Origin: DAOUFU01 sp034429275
Lineage (GTDB): Bacteria > Chloroflexota > Anaerolineae > Aggregatilineales > Aggregatilineaceae
NCBI GenBank assembly: GCA_034429275.1
Contig: DAOUFU010000040.1
Span: forward strand, 1 to 20,013
Direction of reading: 5' to 3'
DNA length: 20,013 nucleotides
Within the stretch, counting starts at the first letter, position 1; every line of letters starts with the position of its first letter. The position numbers and the translations under genes were made by a program. Shown piece by piece: positions 7,537 to 14,656 of the stretch. Under the pieces are notes generated by a model. It saw nothing but the letters and a program-made list of their open reading frames with translations. It ran no database searches and was not told where the DNA came from.

Positions 7537-7545
7537 ATTCTAGCA
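7537..7545 (-). promoter_or_regulatory. Possible extended -10 promoter of the FHA gene
   Basis: On the minus strand TGC directly precedes TAGAAT (7537-7542), an extended -10 element 50 nt before the ATG at 7487. The matching -35 is poor (TTTCCG at 17 nt), so support is moderate. Transcription would begin near 7530. Confidence 0.4.
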
Positions 7546-7591
7546 CGCGCCGCGCAAACCGGAAACCAACGCAAAGCCGGTTTTTTCACGT

Positions 7592-7628
7592 ACTGCCGGG
7601 CCGCGGGTGATCGTTACGGCCCGGCAGT
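7592..7628 (-). terminator. Perfect 12-bp inverted repeat enclosing the stop codon of the triple-repeat gene
   Basis: ACTGCCGGGCCG (7592-7603) and CGGCCCGGCAGT (7617-7628) are exact inverted copies with a 13-nt loop, and the TAA stop (7614-7616) of the minus-strand gene lies in the loop. The GC-rich stem would be very stable in the transcript. No U-tract follows on the minus strand, so it may be a 3'-end stabilising hairpin or a factor-aided terminator rather than a classical intrinsic one. A second weaker repeat, AAACCGG (7556-7562) with CCGGTTT (7577-7583), follows. Confidence 0.5.
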
Positions 7629-9059
7629 GCCCACCAACTGCACCGCGTCGATTTCGTTCCAGTAGCCGGTGATTGTCTGGTCCAGGTGAAGGATCACGCC
7701 GTTCACCGGTGAGTCCACGCCGGAGACAGCCAGCGAGAATACGCCGGGACACGCCGTGCCTGGGTCGGCGCTGTTCGGTACCGGCACGGTCCCGCCGCCA
7801 TCCGCCAGGATCAGTTCGACACTGGTAATCGCGCCAGGAGTCAGAGTCTGGTAGACATGAACGGCGGTGGGGATGACGGCCCAGTCAAACATCAAGGTCA
7901 GCGAGTCTTCGCCTGTCGGCGTGCCCGATGCCCAGGCGGTCATCTGGTCACCGCACACCAGGCTGTTAGGCAGGCCGGTAGCCTGCATGGCGCTCCAGCC
8001 TGCGGTTCCGTATTCGCTGGTCGCGGTGGCGCTGCTGGCCCACTGTGCCACCTGGAGCGGGTCCACGGGCGCAAGTGTGCCGGTTACCTGCACCGCGTCG
8101 ATCTCGTTCCACGACTCGGACTCGGATTGATCCAGGTGAATGACTGCGCCGATGATCGGTGCGCTTTCGGTAATGCTTAGCGAGAACACGCCGGGGCACT
8201 CTGTGCCGGGGTCGGCGCTGTCGGGCACGGGTACACTGCTGTAGTCTTCCCGGACCAGGTCTACCGACACGATCGAGCCGGGCGTATAGGTCTGTTGAAT
8301 GTCTAGCTGGCGGGCGATGATAGGCGCAGCGAAGAACACGGTCAAGGAATCCTGGCCGTTGGCGCTGGCCGAAGCCCAGGCCCGGCTGCTGTCACCGCAG
8401 ATGGGGACATCCGGCGCGCTGGTGGCCTGCAGCGGGTCCCATGCCCCCGATCCATAGGCGCTGGTGGCGAAGGCATAGGTTGCCCACATCGCTACCTCTG
8501 CGCCGACGGTGGCCTCGCCCACCAGCTCGACCGCGTCGATTTCGTTCCAGTCGCCGGTCAGCGTCTGGTCGAGGGTGATAATTGCGCCGTTCACCGGCAC
8601 GGTCACGCCCGTGATGGGCAGCGAGAACACGCCGGGGCACTCTGTGCCGGGATCGGCGCTGTTGGGCACGGGCACCGTCCCGTTGCCATCGGCCAACACC
8701 AACTCAACACCGGTGATCGCGCCAGGGCCGTAGTTCTGGTAGATGTTCACTTCCGACGGGATGACGGGCACATCGAACATCACGGTCAATGCATCCTGGC
8801 CCGTGCGTGTTTCCGATGCCCAGGCGGTCTTTCTGTCGTTGCATTCCAAAGTGTCGGGCTGTCCGGCTGCCTGCGCCGCGTCCCAGCCATCCTGCTGATA
8901 CTGGCTGGTCGCGGTGGCGCTGCTGGCCCACTGGCGCAGCATAAACATTCCTTCTGCGGGCTGCGCAGCAGCAGGGCTGGCGGGCAGCACCAGCGCCGCG
9001 ATCAACGCCGCCACCAACAGCGCGGCTCCCATCCTGATCAAACGACTCAAGGTGATCAT
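7614..9059 (-). CDS. Secreted protein of three homologous ~138-residue beta-rich repeats
   Basis: ATG 9059 (GGGAG 5 nt upstream) starts a clear signal peptide (residues 1-32, ending SPAAAQ); the frame extends further upstream but that part has no ribosome site. The 481-aa product consists of three copies at residues 44-181, 192-327 and 340-477. Each shares, in order, W-A-(S/T)-x-A-x-A-T-S-x-Y, a Cys in the C(N/G)D region, TAWAS or RAWAS, a PVPxSADPGTxCPGVFSL motif and WNEIDAV. Each has exactly two Cys (C73/C141, C221/C288, C369/C437), likely one disulfide per unit. The pattern recalls discoidin/F5-8C-like carbohydrate-binding beta sandwiches, but this is a guess and no catalytic motif is visible. 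There is no membrane anchor or sorting signal, so it should be released to the exterior. The rhamnulokinase gene ends 88 nt upstream. Confidence 0.85.
   Translation of the reverse strand: MITLSRLIRMGAALLVAALIAALVLPASPAAAQPAEGMFMLRQWASSATATSQYQQDGWDAAQAAGQPDTLECNDRKTAWASETRTGQDALTVMFDVPVIPSEVNIYQNYGPGAITGVELVLADGNGTVPVPNSADPGTECPGVFSLPITGVTVPVNGAIITLDQTLTGDWNEIDAVELVGEATVGAEVAMWATYAFATSAYGSGAWDPLQATSAPDVPICGDSSRAWASASANGQDSLTVFFAAPIIARQLDIQQTYTPGSIVSVDLVREDYSSVPVPDSADPGTECPGVFSLSITESAPIIGAVIHLDQSESESWNEIDAVQVTGTLAPVDPLQVAQWASSATATSEYGTAGWSAMQATGLPNSLVCGDQMTAWASGTPTGEDSLTLMFDWAVIPTAVHVYQTLTPGAITSVELILADGGGTVPVPNSADPGTACPGVFSLAVSGVDSPVNGVILHLDQTITGYWNEIDAVQLVGTAGP
7629..8042 (-). repeat. Coding repeat unit 3 of the secreted repeat protein
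   Basis: It encodes residues 340-477. Similarity to unit 1 is visible at DNA level around the PVPNSADPGT and WNEIDAV codons; unit 1 and unit 3 look closer to each other (both VELxLADGxGTVPVPNS) than to unit 2. Confidence 0.75.
8079..8486 (-). repeat. Coding repeat unit 2 of the secreted repeat protein
   Basis: It encodes residues 192-327, the most divergent of the three units (VDLVREDYSSVPVPDS in place of VELVLADGNGTVPVPNS), but the SADPGTECPGVFSL motif and WNEIDAV are kept. Confidence 0.75.
8517..8930 (-). repeat. Coding repeat unit 1 of the secreted repeat protein
   Basis: It encodes residues 44-181. Homologous Cys residues in successive units are spaced 147-149 residues apart, showing a regular period of about 148 including the linkers. 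Confidence 0.75.
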
Positions 9060-9147
9060 GGTATCTCCCTCGCCGGTGCAAGACACGGCTGTATGTGGAC
9101 ACCATTCATTGTAGACCTGAGCGCTAATCGATGCTCGGTGGGGATTT

Positions 9148-10626
9148 TCAGCCGGGCTGCTCACCGGCAATCGCGCAGAAGCGGGTATACGCTTCATCCC
9201 AGCGGTCGGGTTCCGACGGCTGGTAATGCCGCAAGGGGGTAGACTGCCGGATCACCGCGCGCGCTTCTTCCAGCGAGGCCAGGTGCCCGGTCGCCATCGC
9301 CTGCACGATGATGTTGCCCATCGTCGCGGCTTCGGTTGGCCCGGCGATGACCGGGCGGCGGGTGGCATCGGCGGTCATCTGGCACAGCAGGTCATTGTGC
9401 GCGCCGCCGCCCACGATGTGGATCACCGGCAGGTCGTGGCCGACCACCTCGCGCAGTTGGTCGAGAGTCTGGCGATATTTGAGCGCCAGGCTTTCGAAGA
9501 TGCAGCGCATGATGGCCCCTTCGTCTGCCGGAACAGGCTGGGCGGTGCGTGCGCAGAAGGCCCGGATCGCGGCGGGCATATCGTCCGCGCTGCGGAAATC
9601 CGGGCTGTTGGGGTAGGGATCGATCAGCGGGCCAAAGGCGGGCGCAGCGGCGGCCAGCGCCACCAGATCGGCGGGCGTGTAGTTCTTCCCCTCGCGCGCC
9701 CAGGTGTGCTGGCACGCCTGGACCAGCCACATCCCCAGGATGTTCTTTAGCAGGCGGAAGGTGCCACCGACGCCGCCCTCGTTGGTGAAGTTGTACTTCA
9801 GGCTGAGCGGCGTAATCACCGGCGAACGGACCTCGGTTCCCATCAGCGACCAGGTGCCGCTGCTGATGTAGGCAAACGGCTCTTGCTCCACCGGGACCGC
9901 TGCGACCGCTGAGGCCGTGTCGTGCGTGCCGACCGCGATCACCGGGATGCCATCCAGATCGACGTTCGCGTCCAGCGGGCCAAGCACCGTCGCTGGCGGC
10001 ACCACGCCCGGCAGCATCGCCACCGGCAGATCGAGCCGGGTGAGCAGGTCGCGCGCCCAATCGCCCGCCAGCGGATCGTAGAACTGGGTGCAGGTGGCGC
10101 TGGTGAACTCCACCACCTTTTGCCCGGTTAGCCAGTAATTGAGCAGGTCGGCCACTGTCAGAAAAGTGGCCGCGTGACGCAGCGCGGGCGCGCCAGAGAG
10201 TGCCATTGCATAAAGCTGGTACAGCGTGTTGATCTGCATGAACTGGATGCCGGTGCGGGCGTAAATCTCTTCGCGCGGGATGCGCTCAAACACGCGCGCC
10301 ATCACGCCGTTGGTGCGTGCGTCGCGGTTGTGGACCGGGTTATCCAGCAGCGCGCCGCTCGCATCCAGCAGCGCAAAATCGACTGCCCACGTATCCAGCC
10401 CGATGCCGTCCGGGGCTACGTCCGGGCGGCTGAGCCGTGAGGCTTCCAGCCCGGCGATCATTTCTCGCCACAGGTAGAGGATATCCCAGTAGAGCGTGCC
10501 CCTGATCATCACCGGGCGGTTAGCGAAGCGGTGAATTTCCTCCAGCGTCAGCCCGGCCTCATCGAGCGTGCCGAGCATCGTGCGTCCGGCGGAAGTGCCG
10601 ATGTCAAAAGCGAGGAAATGGGGCAC
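9148..10626 (-). CDS. rhaB: Rhamnulokinase (FGGY family)
   Basis: GTG 10626 is preceded by AAGGA at 9 nt and follows the transporter stop by 14 nt. The 492 aa match the usual size of RhaB (about 489 in E. coli). FGGY kinase features: DIGTSAGR (8-15) in the first ATPase-fold domain, DTWAVDFALLD (78-88), GIQFMQINTLYQ (126-137), GTHDTASAV (233-241) whose D236 is the expected catalytic base, SSGTWSLMG (255-263) and a late GGGAHND glycine loop. The DTW-VDF-LLD and QxNTLYQ motifs favour rhamnulokinase over xylulo- or glycerol kinase. It would phosphorylate L-rhamnulose with ATP in the cytosol. The isomerase and aldolase needed on either side of this step are not in the window, so substrate assignment rests on motifs and the sugar-transporter neighbour. 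Confidence 0.87.
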   Translation of the reverse strand: MPHFLAFDIGTSAGRTMLGTLDEAGLTLEEIHRFANRPVMIRGTLYWDILYLWREMIAGLEASRLSRPDVAPDGIGLDTWAVDFALLDASGALLDNPVHNRDARTNGVMARVFERIPREEIYARTGIQFMQINTLYQLYAMALSGAPALRHAATFLTVADLLNYWLTGQKVVEFTSATCTQFYDPLAGDWARDLLTRLDLPVAMLPGVVPPATVLGPLDANVDLDGIPVIAVGTHDTASAVAAVPVEQEPFAYISSGTWSLMGTEVRSPVITPLSLKYNFTNEGGVGGTFRLLKNILGMWLVQACQHTWAREGKNYTPADLVALAAAAPAFGPLIDPYPNSPDFRSADDMPAAIRAFCARTAQPVPADEGAIMRCIFESLALKYRQTLDQLREVVGHDLPVIHIVGGGAHNDLLCQMTADATRRPVIAGPTEAATMGNIIVQAMATGHLASLEEARAVIRQSTPLRHYQPSEPDRWDEAYTRFCAIAGEQPG

Positions 10627-10640
10627 GGCAGTTCATCCTT

Positions 10641-11879
10641 TCATCGGTCGCCGGTCAGCCGCGCGGCTTCGGCGTCAGGAATCGGGGGATGCACGATCTG
10701 CGCCTGGGCCGCTTGCAGTCCACGCACGCCGAACTCGTGCAGGATCAACACGGCCAGGGTGGCAGCCAGCAGCACAAACGGCTGCACGGTGATCGAGAAG
10801 GACTGGGCCAGCACCCCGGTCAAGCCGGGCAGCAGCGCCGCGCCGATCGAGGCCGCGCCGATCTGGAAGCCGATCGCGTTGGCGGTATGAGCGTTGCCCA
10901 GCCGCTCCGGCGTGACCGAGACCAGGATCGGGAAAATGGGCGCGAACATCAGGCCCATCAGGCCCAGCGCCACGCCGCCCGACCACTCCACCGGGTTCCA
11001 GGCCAACAGCAGCGCTGCAATCACCGACCCGGCCATCGAAAGGCGGATGAAAGTGAGCGGCGTCATCCAGCGATCGACGAACCCGGCCAGCACCCGCCCG
11101 GCAGTGAACATACCCCAGTAGAGCGAGACCCACATCCCGGCGGTTTCCGTGCTGATGCCGCGCCCCTCGATGAACAGCGATGACGCCCAGCGCCCGGCGA
11201 CTACCTCGGCTCCGGCATACAGGAAAAACAGCGCGATGCCGATCCACACCATGGGGACGCGCAGCGTCGCGCCGAGCGGCGCGCCTGCCTCTTTGTGGCC
11301 CGGGCGACTGCTGTCTGCGTGCGGACTGTCGAAGCGCGCCCGCGTGACAAAAAAGACCATTGCCAGCGCGAGCTGGAGCGCGCCCACCAGCGCGTAGCCC
11401 ATGCGCCAGGGCCGCCCGGCATTGATCACCAGGCTCATCAGGGCCGTGCCGCCGGTAACGCCCAACCCAAACGAGGCGTGCAGCCAGAACATCAGGCGGG
11501 GGCCATAGTGGGTGGCGACATAGGTGTTCAGCCCGGTGTCGATGGCGCCCGCACCCGCGCCGCCCAAAAGACCCATCACCACGAACCATCCCCACGCTGG
11601 CGACAGCGCATATCCGATCAACGCGCCGGCAGTCGCCGCACAGCTCACCGAGAGCAGCAGGCCGATGCCCATCCAGGCGACAAGCTGCCCGGCGAAAAAA
11701 CTGGAGAGGAAATAGCCCACCAGCCCGGTCACAAAGATCAGACCAAAGATGTCTTTGCCGATGTCAAAGGTCTCGCGGACATGAGGGTTGGCGATGTCGA
11801 GCAACCCGTCAGGCGATCCCAGGCTGATGAAGGCGATGAAGGTGATGGCGATCAGGAAGAATGCGGCGCGATTGGACAA
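10641..11879 (-). CDS. MFS sugar permease (FucP-like)
   Basis: The product has 412 aa with about twelve hydrophobic spans and no signal peptide, the normal major facilitator layout. The start is a TTG (11879) with AGAGG 5 nt upstream; the next in-frame Met is far inside the first spans, so TTG is well supported. The N-terminal FFLIAITFIAFISLGSPDG and GLLGGAGAGAIDTGLNTYV stretches resemble the fucose-permease branch of MFS. Transported substrate is inferred from context: it sits between a zinc dehydrogenase (50 nt upstream) and rhamnulokinase (14 nt downstream), so a deoxyhexose such as L-rhamnose or L-fucose, taken up with protons, is the best guess. A polyol or other sugar is possible. Confidence 0.85.
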   Translation of the reverse strand: MSNRAAFFLIAITFIAFISLGSPDGLLDIANPHVRETFDIGKDIFGLIFVTGLVGYFLSSFFAGQLVAWMGIGLLLSVSCAATAGALIGYALSPAWGWFVVMGLLGGAGAGAIDTGLNTYVATHYGPRLMFWLHASFGLGVTGGTALMSLVINAGRPWRMGYALVGALQLALAMVFFVTRARFDSPHADSSRPGHKEAGAPLGATLRVPMVWIGIALFFLYAGAEVVAGRWASSLFIEGRGISTETAGMWVSLYWGMFTAGRVLAGFVDRWMTPLTFIRLSMAGSVIAALLLAWNPVEWSGGVALGLMGLMFAPIFPILVSVTPERLGNAHTANAIGFQIGAASIGAALLPGLTGVLAQSFSITVQPFVLLAATLAVLILHEFGVRGLQAAQAQIVHPPIPDAEAARLTGDR

Positions 11880-11929
11880 GCGAACCTCTTAATCTGTCAG
11901 GCTTTCGCGAAGGGTGAAGGCACCACCGG

Positions 11930-12946
11930 TCACCCGGTGATGCAGTATTGCACTTTCATACGGTTGGGATCGGTCTGGGCCAGTTCGAAGCCCCTGGCAA
12001 AGTCTTCGAGTGGCAGTGTGTGCGAGATCAGCGGCTCCACGCGGACCATGCCGCCGGCGATCATGGCGATGCTCTGCTGGAAGGTGCGGTTGACGGCAAA
12101 GCTGCCGATCACAGTCAGATCCTTGCGGAAGACTTCATAGGGCGCGAACGAAATCCGCGACTCGCGCGGGGTGACTCCGAACACCCACAGCGTTCCGCGC
12201 GGGCGCAAGAAGTCAAACGCGGCTTCGAGCACCTGGGGGATACCGGTCGCGTCCACCACCAGCCCGAACCCGGCAGGCTCGATAGCGCGCAGGCGCTTCG
12301 CCTGATGATCATCGGCCAGCACCGTCTCACTTGCGCCTAACTCGGCGGCCAGCGCCAGGCGGTGCGGCACCACGTCCGAAACCACCACTTTCGATGCTCC
12401 CCAGCAGCGAATCGCCTGGGTCAGCAGGCAGCCCATCGGCCCGGCGCCCAGGATCAGCGCGCTGGTGCCCGGCGCGATACGGATTCGCTCCATGCCCCAG
12501 GCCACACAGGCGAGCGGCTCGACCAGGGCCGCCGCTGCGAACGACATCTCGCCGATGGCGAACACATTGCCTTCGGGCACGGCGACGTAATCGGCGAATG
12601 CGCCGTCGCGCGTGACGCCCACTGCCGCCAGGGTCTCGCACTGGTTCGGCTCATTGCGCTGGCAGGCGGGGCAGCGGTTGCAGGGGATGTTCGGATCGGC
12701 AGTGACCCGGTCGCCCACCCGGAAGCGAGTCACGCGCTCGCCAGTGGCTGCAACCACGCCGCTGAATTCATGCCCAGGGATCAGCGGGTATTGCGCCTCA
12801 TATTCACCCTTGAGGATGTGAATATCGGTGCCGCAGATCCCCGCCACGTGCACCCGGATCAGCACATCATCCGGCCCCGGCTGGGGGATGGGCGCGCCGG
12901 AGAATTCGGCCCGTCCGGGTGCTTCAATTTTTCCCGCACGCATCAT
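11930..12946 (-). CDS. Zinc-dependent medium-chain alcohol/polyol dehydrogenase
   Basis: The 338-aa protein begins at paired ATGs (12946 or 12943) with a weak GGAA ribosome site; length is typical for the family. Catalytic zinc residues are visible: C38 in GICGTD, H59-E60 in PGHEFSG, and E143 in the LVEPLA segment. The structural zinc loop is complete (C89, C92, C95, C103). A Rossmann glycine motif LGAGPMG (166-172) binds NAD(P), and SDVVPHR marks the end of its second strand. The enzyme oxidises an alcohol or polyol, or works in reverse; the substrate cannot be read from sequence. As first gene of the operon with an MFS permease and rhamnulokinase it probably acts on a sugar, sugar alcohol or pathway by-product. 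Sorbitol-, threonine- and galactitol-phosphate-type dehydrogenases are the nearest subgroups by look. Confidence 0.88.
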   Translation of the reverse strand: MMRAGKIEAPGRAEFSGAPIPQPGPDDVLIRVHVAGICGTDIHILKGEYEAQYPLIPGHEFSGVVAATGERVTRFRVGDRVTADPNIPCNRCPACQRNEPNQCETLAAVGVTRDGAFADYVAVPEGNVFAIGEMSFAAAALVEPLACVAWGMERIRIAPGTSALILGAGPMGCLLTQAIRCWGASKVVVSDVVPHRLALAAELGASETVLADDHQAKRLRAIEPAGFGLVVDATGIPQVLEAAFDFLRPRGTLWVFGVTPRESRISFAPYEVFRKDLTVIGSFAVNRTFQQSIAMIAGGMVRVEPLISHTLPLEDFARGFELAQTDPNRMKVQYCITG

Positions 12947-13025
12947 TTTTTCCGTAATCCCATTCGCCCGACTATGGTTGAAGAATGTAATAATGGGCAG
13001 GGTTGCCCGGTTTCAAATTTGGGTT

Positions 13026-13055
13026 AGTATAGACCGCGTCCTGCCGCCCGGTCAA
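13026..13055 (-). promoter_or_regulatory. Predicted sigma70-type promoter of the dehydrogenase-permease-rhaB operon
   Basis: On the minus strand TTGACC (13050-13055) and TATACT (13026-13031) are 18 nt apart, each matching five of six consensus bases. The start point would be near 13019, giving a ~70-nt leader. The CRP-type site is centred about 67 nt upstream of this start, near the range used by class I activator sites. Confidence 0.6.
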
Positions 13056-13078
13056 TAGAGGTTTGAGTTATGTACTCA

Positions 13079-13094
13079 TGTGATCGTTCTCACA
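13079..13094. promoter_or_regulatory. CRP/FNR-family binding site candidate
   Basis: TGTGA (13079-13083) and TCACA (13090-13094) are separated by 6 nt, an exact match to the E. coli CRP half-sites and spacing. It lies in the divergent region, about -67 relative to the predicted sugar-operon start and about -112 relative to the BTAD promoter. Use by a CRP-like protein in this organism is inference. Confidence 0.6.
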
Positions 13095-13163
13095 CGTATC
13101 TCATCTATTGAGCCGAAGGTAGTGATAAGCTTTATAGATTAAGTTTCGCTTTTAATAGTGCTG

Positions 13164-13192
13164 TTGACATATCGAGGTTATTCTGCTATAAA
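13164..13192 (+). promoter_or_regulatory. Strong sigma70-type promoter of the BTAD regulator gene
   Basis: A perfect TTGACA (13164-13169), a 17-nt spacer and TATAAA (13187-13192, five of six) are seen, with TG one base before the -10 (extended -10). AT-rich sequence upstream (ATTAA and TTAAT tracts at 13138-13156) could act as an UP element. Transcription would begin near 13199, leaving a leader of about 148 nt. Confidence 0.75.
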
Positions 13193-13275
13193 ATGCACAT
13201 GGGTCATCTAGAGAAGTAAGCGGTTAACTCTGTTGGGGAAAGCTGCTGCATCACCGAATTGCCTGGGGGAGGGCG

Positions 13276-13314
13276 GCCAGCGTGTCGCGTCAGTCTTCGC
13301 TGGCGGCTGCTGAC
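13276..13314 (+). promoter_or_regulatory. Two mutually exclusive leader stems before the BTAD gene
   Basis: GCCAGCG (13276-13282) pairs perfectly with CGCTGGC (13298-13304). GTCAG (13289-13293) can instead pair with CTGAC (13310-13314), which overlaps the loop of the first stem and reaches to 2 nt before the GAGGAG ribosome site. Such alternatives could tune translation, but the stems are short and may be chance. Confidence 0.3.
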
Positions 13315-13326
13315 CGAGGAGTGTCG

Positions 13327-13341
13327 ATGCCTAAGGATTGA
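13327..13341 (+). CDS. Four-codon leader mini-ORF (MPKD)
   Basis: ATG-CCT-AAG-GAT-TGA is preceded by GAGGAG with a 5-nt spacer, a better ribosome site than that of the following gene. Its stop ends 5 nt before the BTAD ATG, and the AAGGA that serves the BTAD gene lies inside it. Translation of this peptide would bring ribosomes onto the BTAD start, so it is a candidate translational-coupling or regulatory uORF. Existence as a translated peptide is inferred only. Confidence 0.35.
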   Translation: MPKD

Positions 13342-13346
13342 ATGAT

Positions 13347-14618
13347 ATGCCAACATTCACCGAACTTGTCGCCGGAACGTCGCAGCACCAGTTTGAAGCC
13401 GCCGTTCGCGATACCCCACTCGTCATTATCTATCCCCGGAATCGTGGGCGCAGTGCGTTGATCGCGTTATTCCTTGATCACTATAAGCAGGATTTTTTCT
13501 ACTATAGCCTCGGAACAGCCGATACCACCCTTAACGCCTGGTTGGGCCATTTGATCGACTCGGAAGTCATGCCTGCCGGTTTTGGCTCACAGACTCGCGC
13601 GGCGCTTTCCAACAAAGCAGACCCGGAAATGCTCGCCGAGGCCCTGGGGGCCGACCTGGCCACCATCAAGCGCAAACGATTTGTGCTACTGTTGGATATG
13701 TTCGACCGCCTGAAACCCGGTCGGCCCGTCTCGCGCTTTTTTACCACGCTTGCTCGCCACATCCCCAGCCATGTCCAGATCGCCATCCATGCCCGCCTGC
13801 TCGACCTGAACCCCTGGAACGAACTGATCCACGAAGGGTTAGCCAGCGTGGTCGGCAACGAGGACGCAATGGGCGGTGGCATCTACGGCGACGAGCCGAA
13901 GAAGGGGCAGTTGGAGGTCTTTGCACTCTCCGGCGGGCATGTCTACAGCAATGGCCAGCCAGTCACCAGTTGGGATGGATCGCTGCCCAAGCACTTGTTC
14001 TACTATTTTGTCGATCACCCGATGGTGACGCGCGACGAGATTTTTTCGGTGTTTTGGCCGGGGATGAGCATCAAAGAGGCGACCAATGTCTTCCACGTCA
14101 CCAAGCGGAAGATTTCTGAGCGCCTGGGGTTTGAGCTGACCAGCTACCAGGGCGGGTTCTACATCCCATCGCCCAAGATCAGGGTCCACTACGACGCGCG
14201 CCTGTTCGAGAACGCGGTGCACGAGGCCATCGAGACCGAGCGCGATGCCCCGGCTCAATGGTATACGGCAGTCTCGCTGTATCGTTCGGAATTCCTGCCC
14301 TATATCGATACCCCCTGGGTCAACGAGCGCCGCCAGGAACTCAAGCATAAATATGCCCAGGCGTTGATCGGGCTGGGGCGCTACTACCGCGGCCTGAACG
14401 AACTCGACCAGGCGCTGGGCTACCTGCTGCGCGCGCTGCGCGAGAAACCGGACTGGGAAGATGTTCACCAGGACGTGATCATGATCTATACCCAGCAGGG
14501 CCGCATCGATGATGCCGTCAGGCAGTACAAGCAGCTTGAGCTGACTCTCAAGCGCATGTTCAACATCGCGCCCTCCAAAGAGACGCGCCGCCTGTACGAC
14601 GTAATCACGGCGGTCTAA
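13347..14618 (+). CDS. BTAD/winged-helix transcriptional regulator with degenerate N-terminal P-loop-like domain
   Basis: ATG 13347 (AAGGA 9 nt upstream) gives 423 aa; a TTG at 13338 would place the ribosome site too close. Residues ~14-175 have an alpha/beta pattern like a STAND ATPase core, with YPRNRGRSAL (29-38) where a Walker A would be and RFVLLLDMFDRL (111-122) resembling Walker B, but the glycine/lysine of GxxxxGK[S/T] is missing, so ATP binding is doubtful. Residues ~188-278 fit an OmpR-type winged helix (LEVFALSGG, a DEIFSVFWPG segment, TNVFHVTKRKISERLG). Residues ~282-420 fit a bacterial transcriptional activator (BTAD/TPR) domain ending KRMFNIAPSKETRRLYD. Family knowledge (SARP/AfsR-like) makes it a DNA-binding regulator. 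Targets are unknown; the divergent sugar operon is one possibility. Confidence 0.87.
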   Translation: MPTFTELVAGTSQHQFEAAVRDTPLVIIYPRNRGRSALIALFLDHYKQDFFYYSLGTADTTLNAWLGHLIDSEVMPAGFGSQTRAALSNKADPEMLAEALGADLATIKRKRFVLLLDMFDRLKPGRPVSRFFTTLARHIPSHVQIAIHARLLDLNPWNELIHEGLASVVGNEDAMGGGIYGDEPKKGQLEVFALSGGHVYSNGQPVTSWDGSLPKHLFYYFVDHPMVTRDEIFSVFWPGMSIKEATNVFHVTKRKISERLGFELTSYQGGFYIPSPKIRVHYDARLFENAVHEAIETERDAPAQWYTAVSLYRSEFLPYIDTPWVNERRQELKHKYAQALIGLGRYYRGLNELDQALGYLLRALREKPDWEDVHQDVIMIYTQQGRIDDAVRQYKQLELTLKRMFNIAPSKETRRLYDVITAV

Positions 14619-14656
14619 GCCGGGCGGCAGGCTTGCGACAGGTCAGGTAAAATCAT

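Larger units (their letters stand above)
12947..13346. promoter_or_regulatory. Divergent control region between the sugar operon and the BTAD regulator
   Basis: This 400-nt gene-free stretch is markedly more AT-rich than the coding DNA around it (about 13055-13200 especially). It carries a predicted promoter for each direction, a CRP-type site and flanking short dyads TGAGT-N5-ACTCA (13064-13078) and CTCA-N5-TGAG (13100-13112). An inverted repeat GGGCA-GGGT-TGCCC (12995-13008) lies in the sugar-operon leader. On the other side the BTAD leader contains two mutually exclusive stems and a mini-ORF. No coding frame of credible length occupies it. Confidence 0.75.

Noticed and set aside
7556..7586. 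AAACCGG/CCGGTTT hairpin followed by T6, terminator-like on the plus strand
   Set aside because: The T-run is on the plus strand, but the genes on both sides are on the minus strand; in that direction GCGCG follows the stem, so it is not called a terminator.
11295..12140. 281-aa plus-strand open frame
   Set aside because: It spans the permease start and dehydrogenase end on the opposite strand and is His/Gln/Arg-rich like other shadows.
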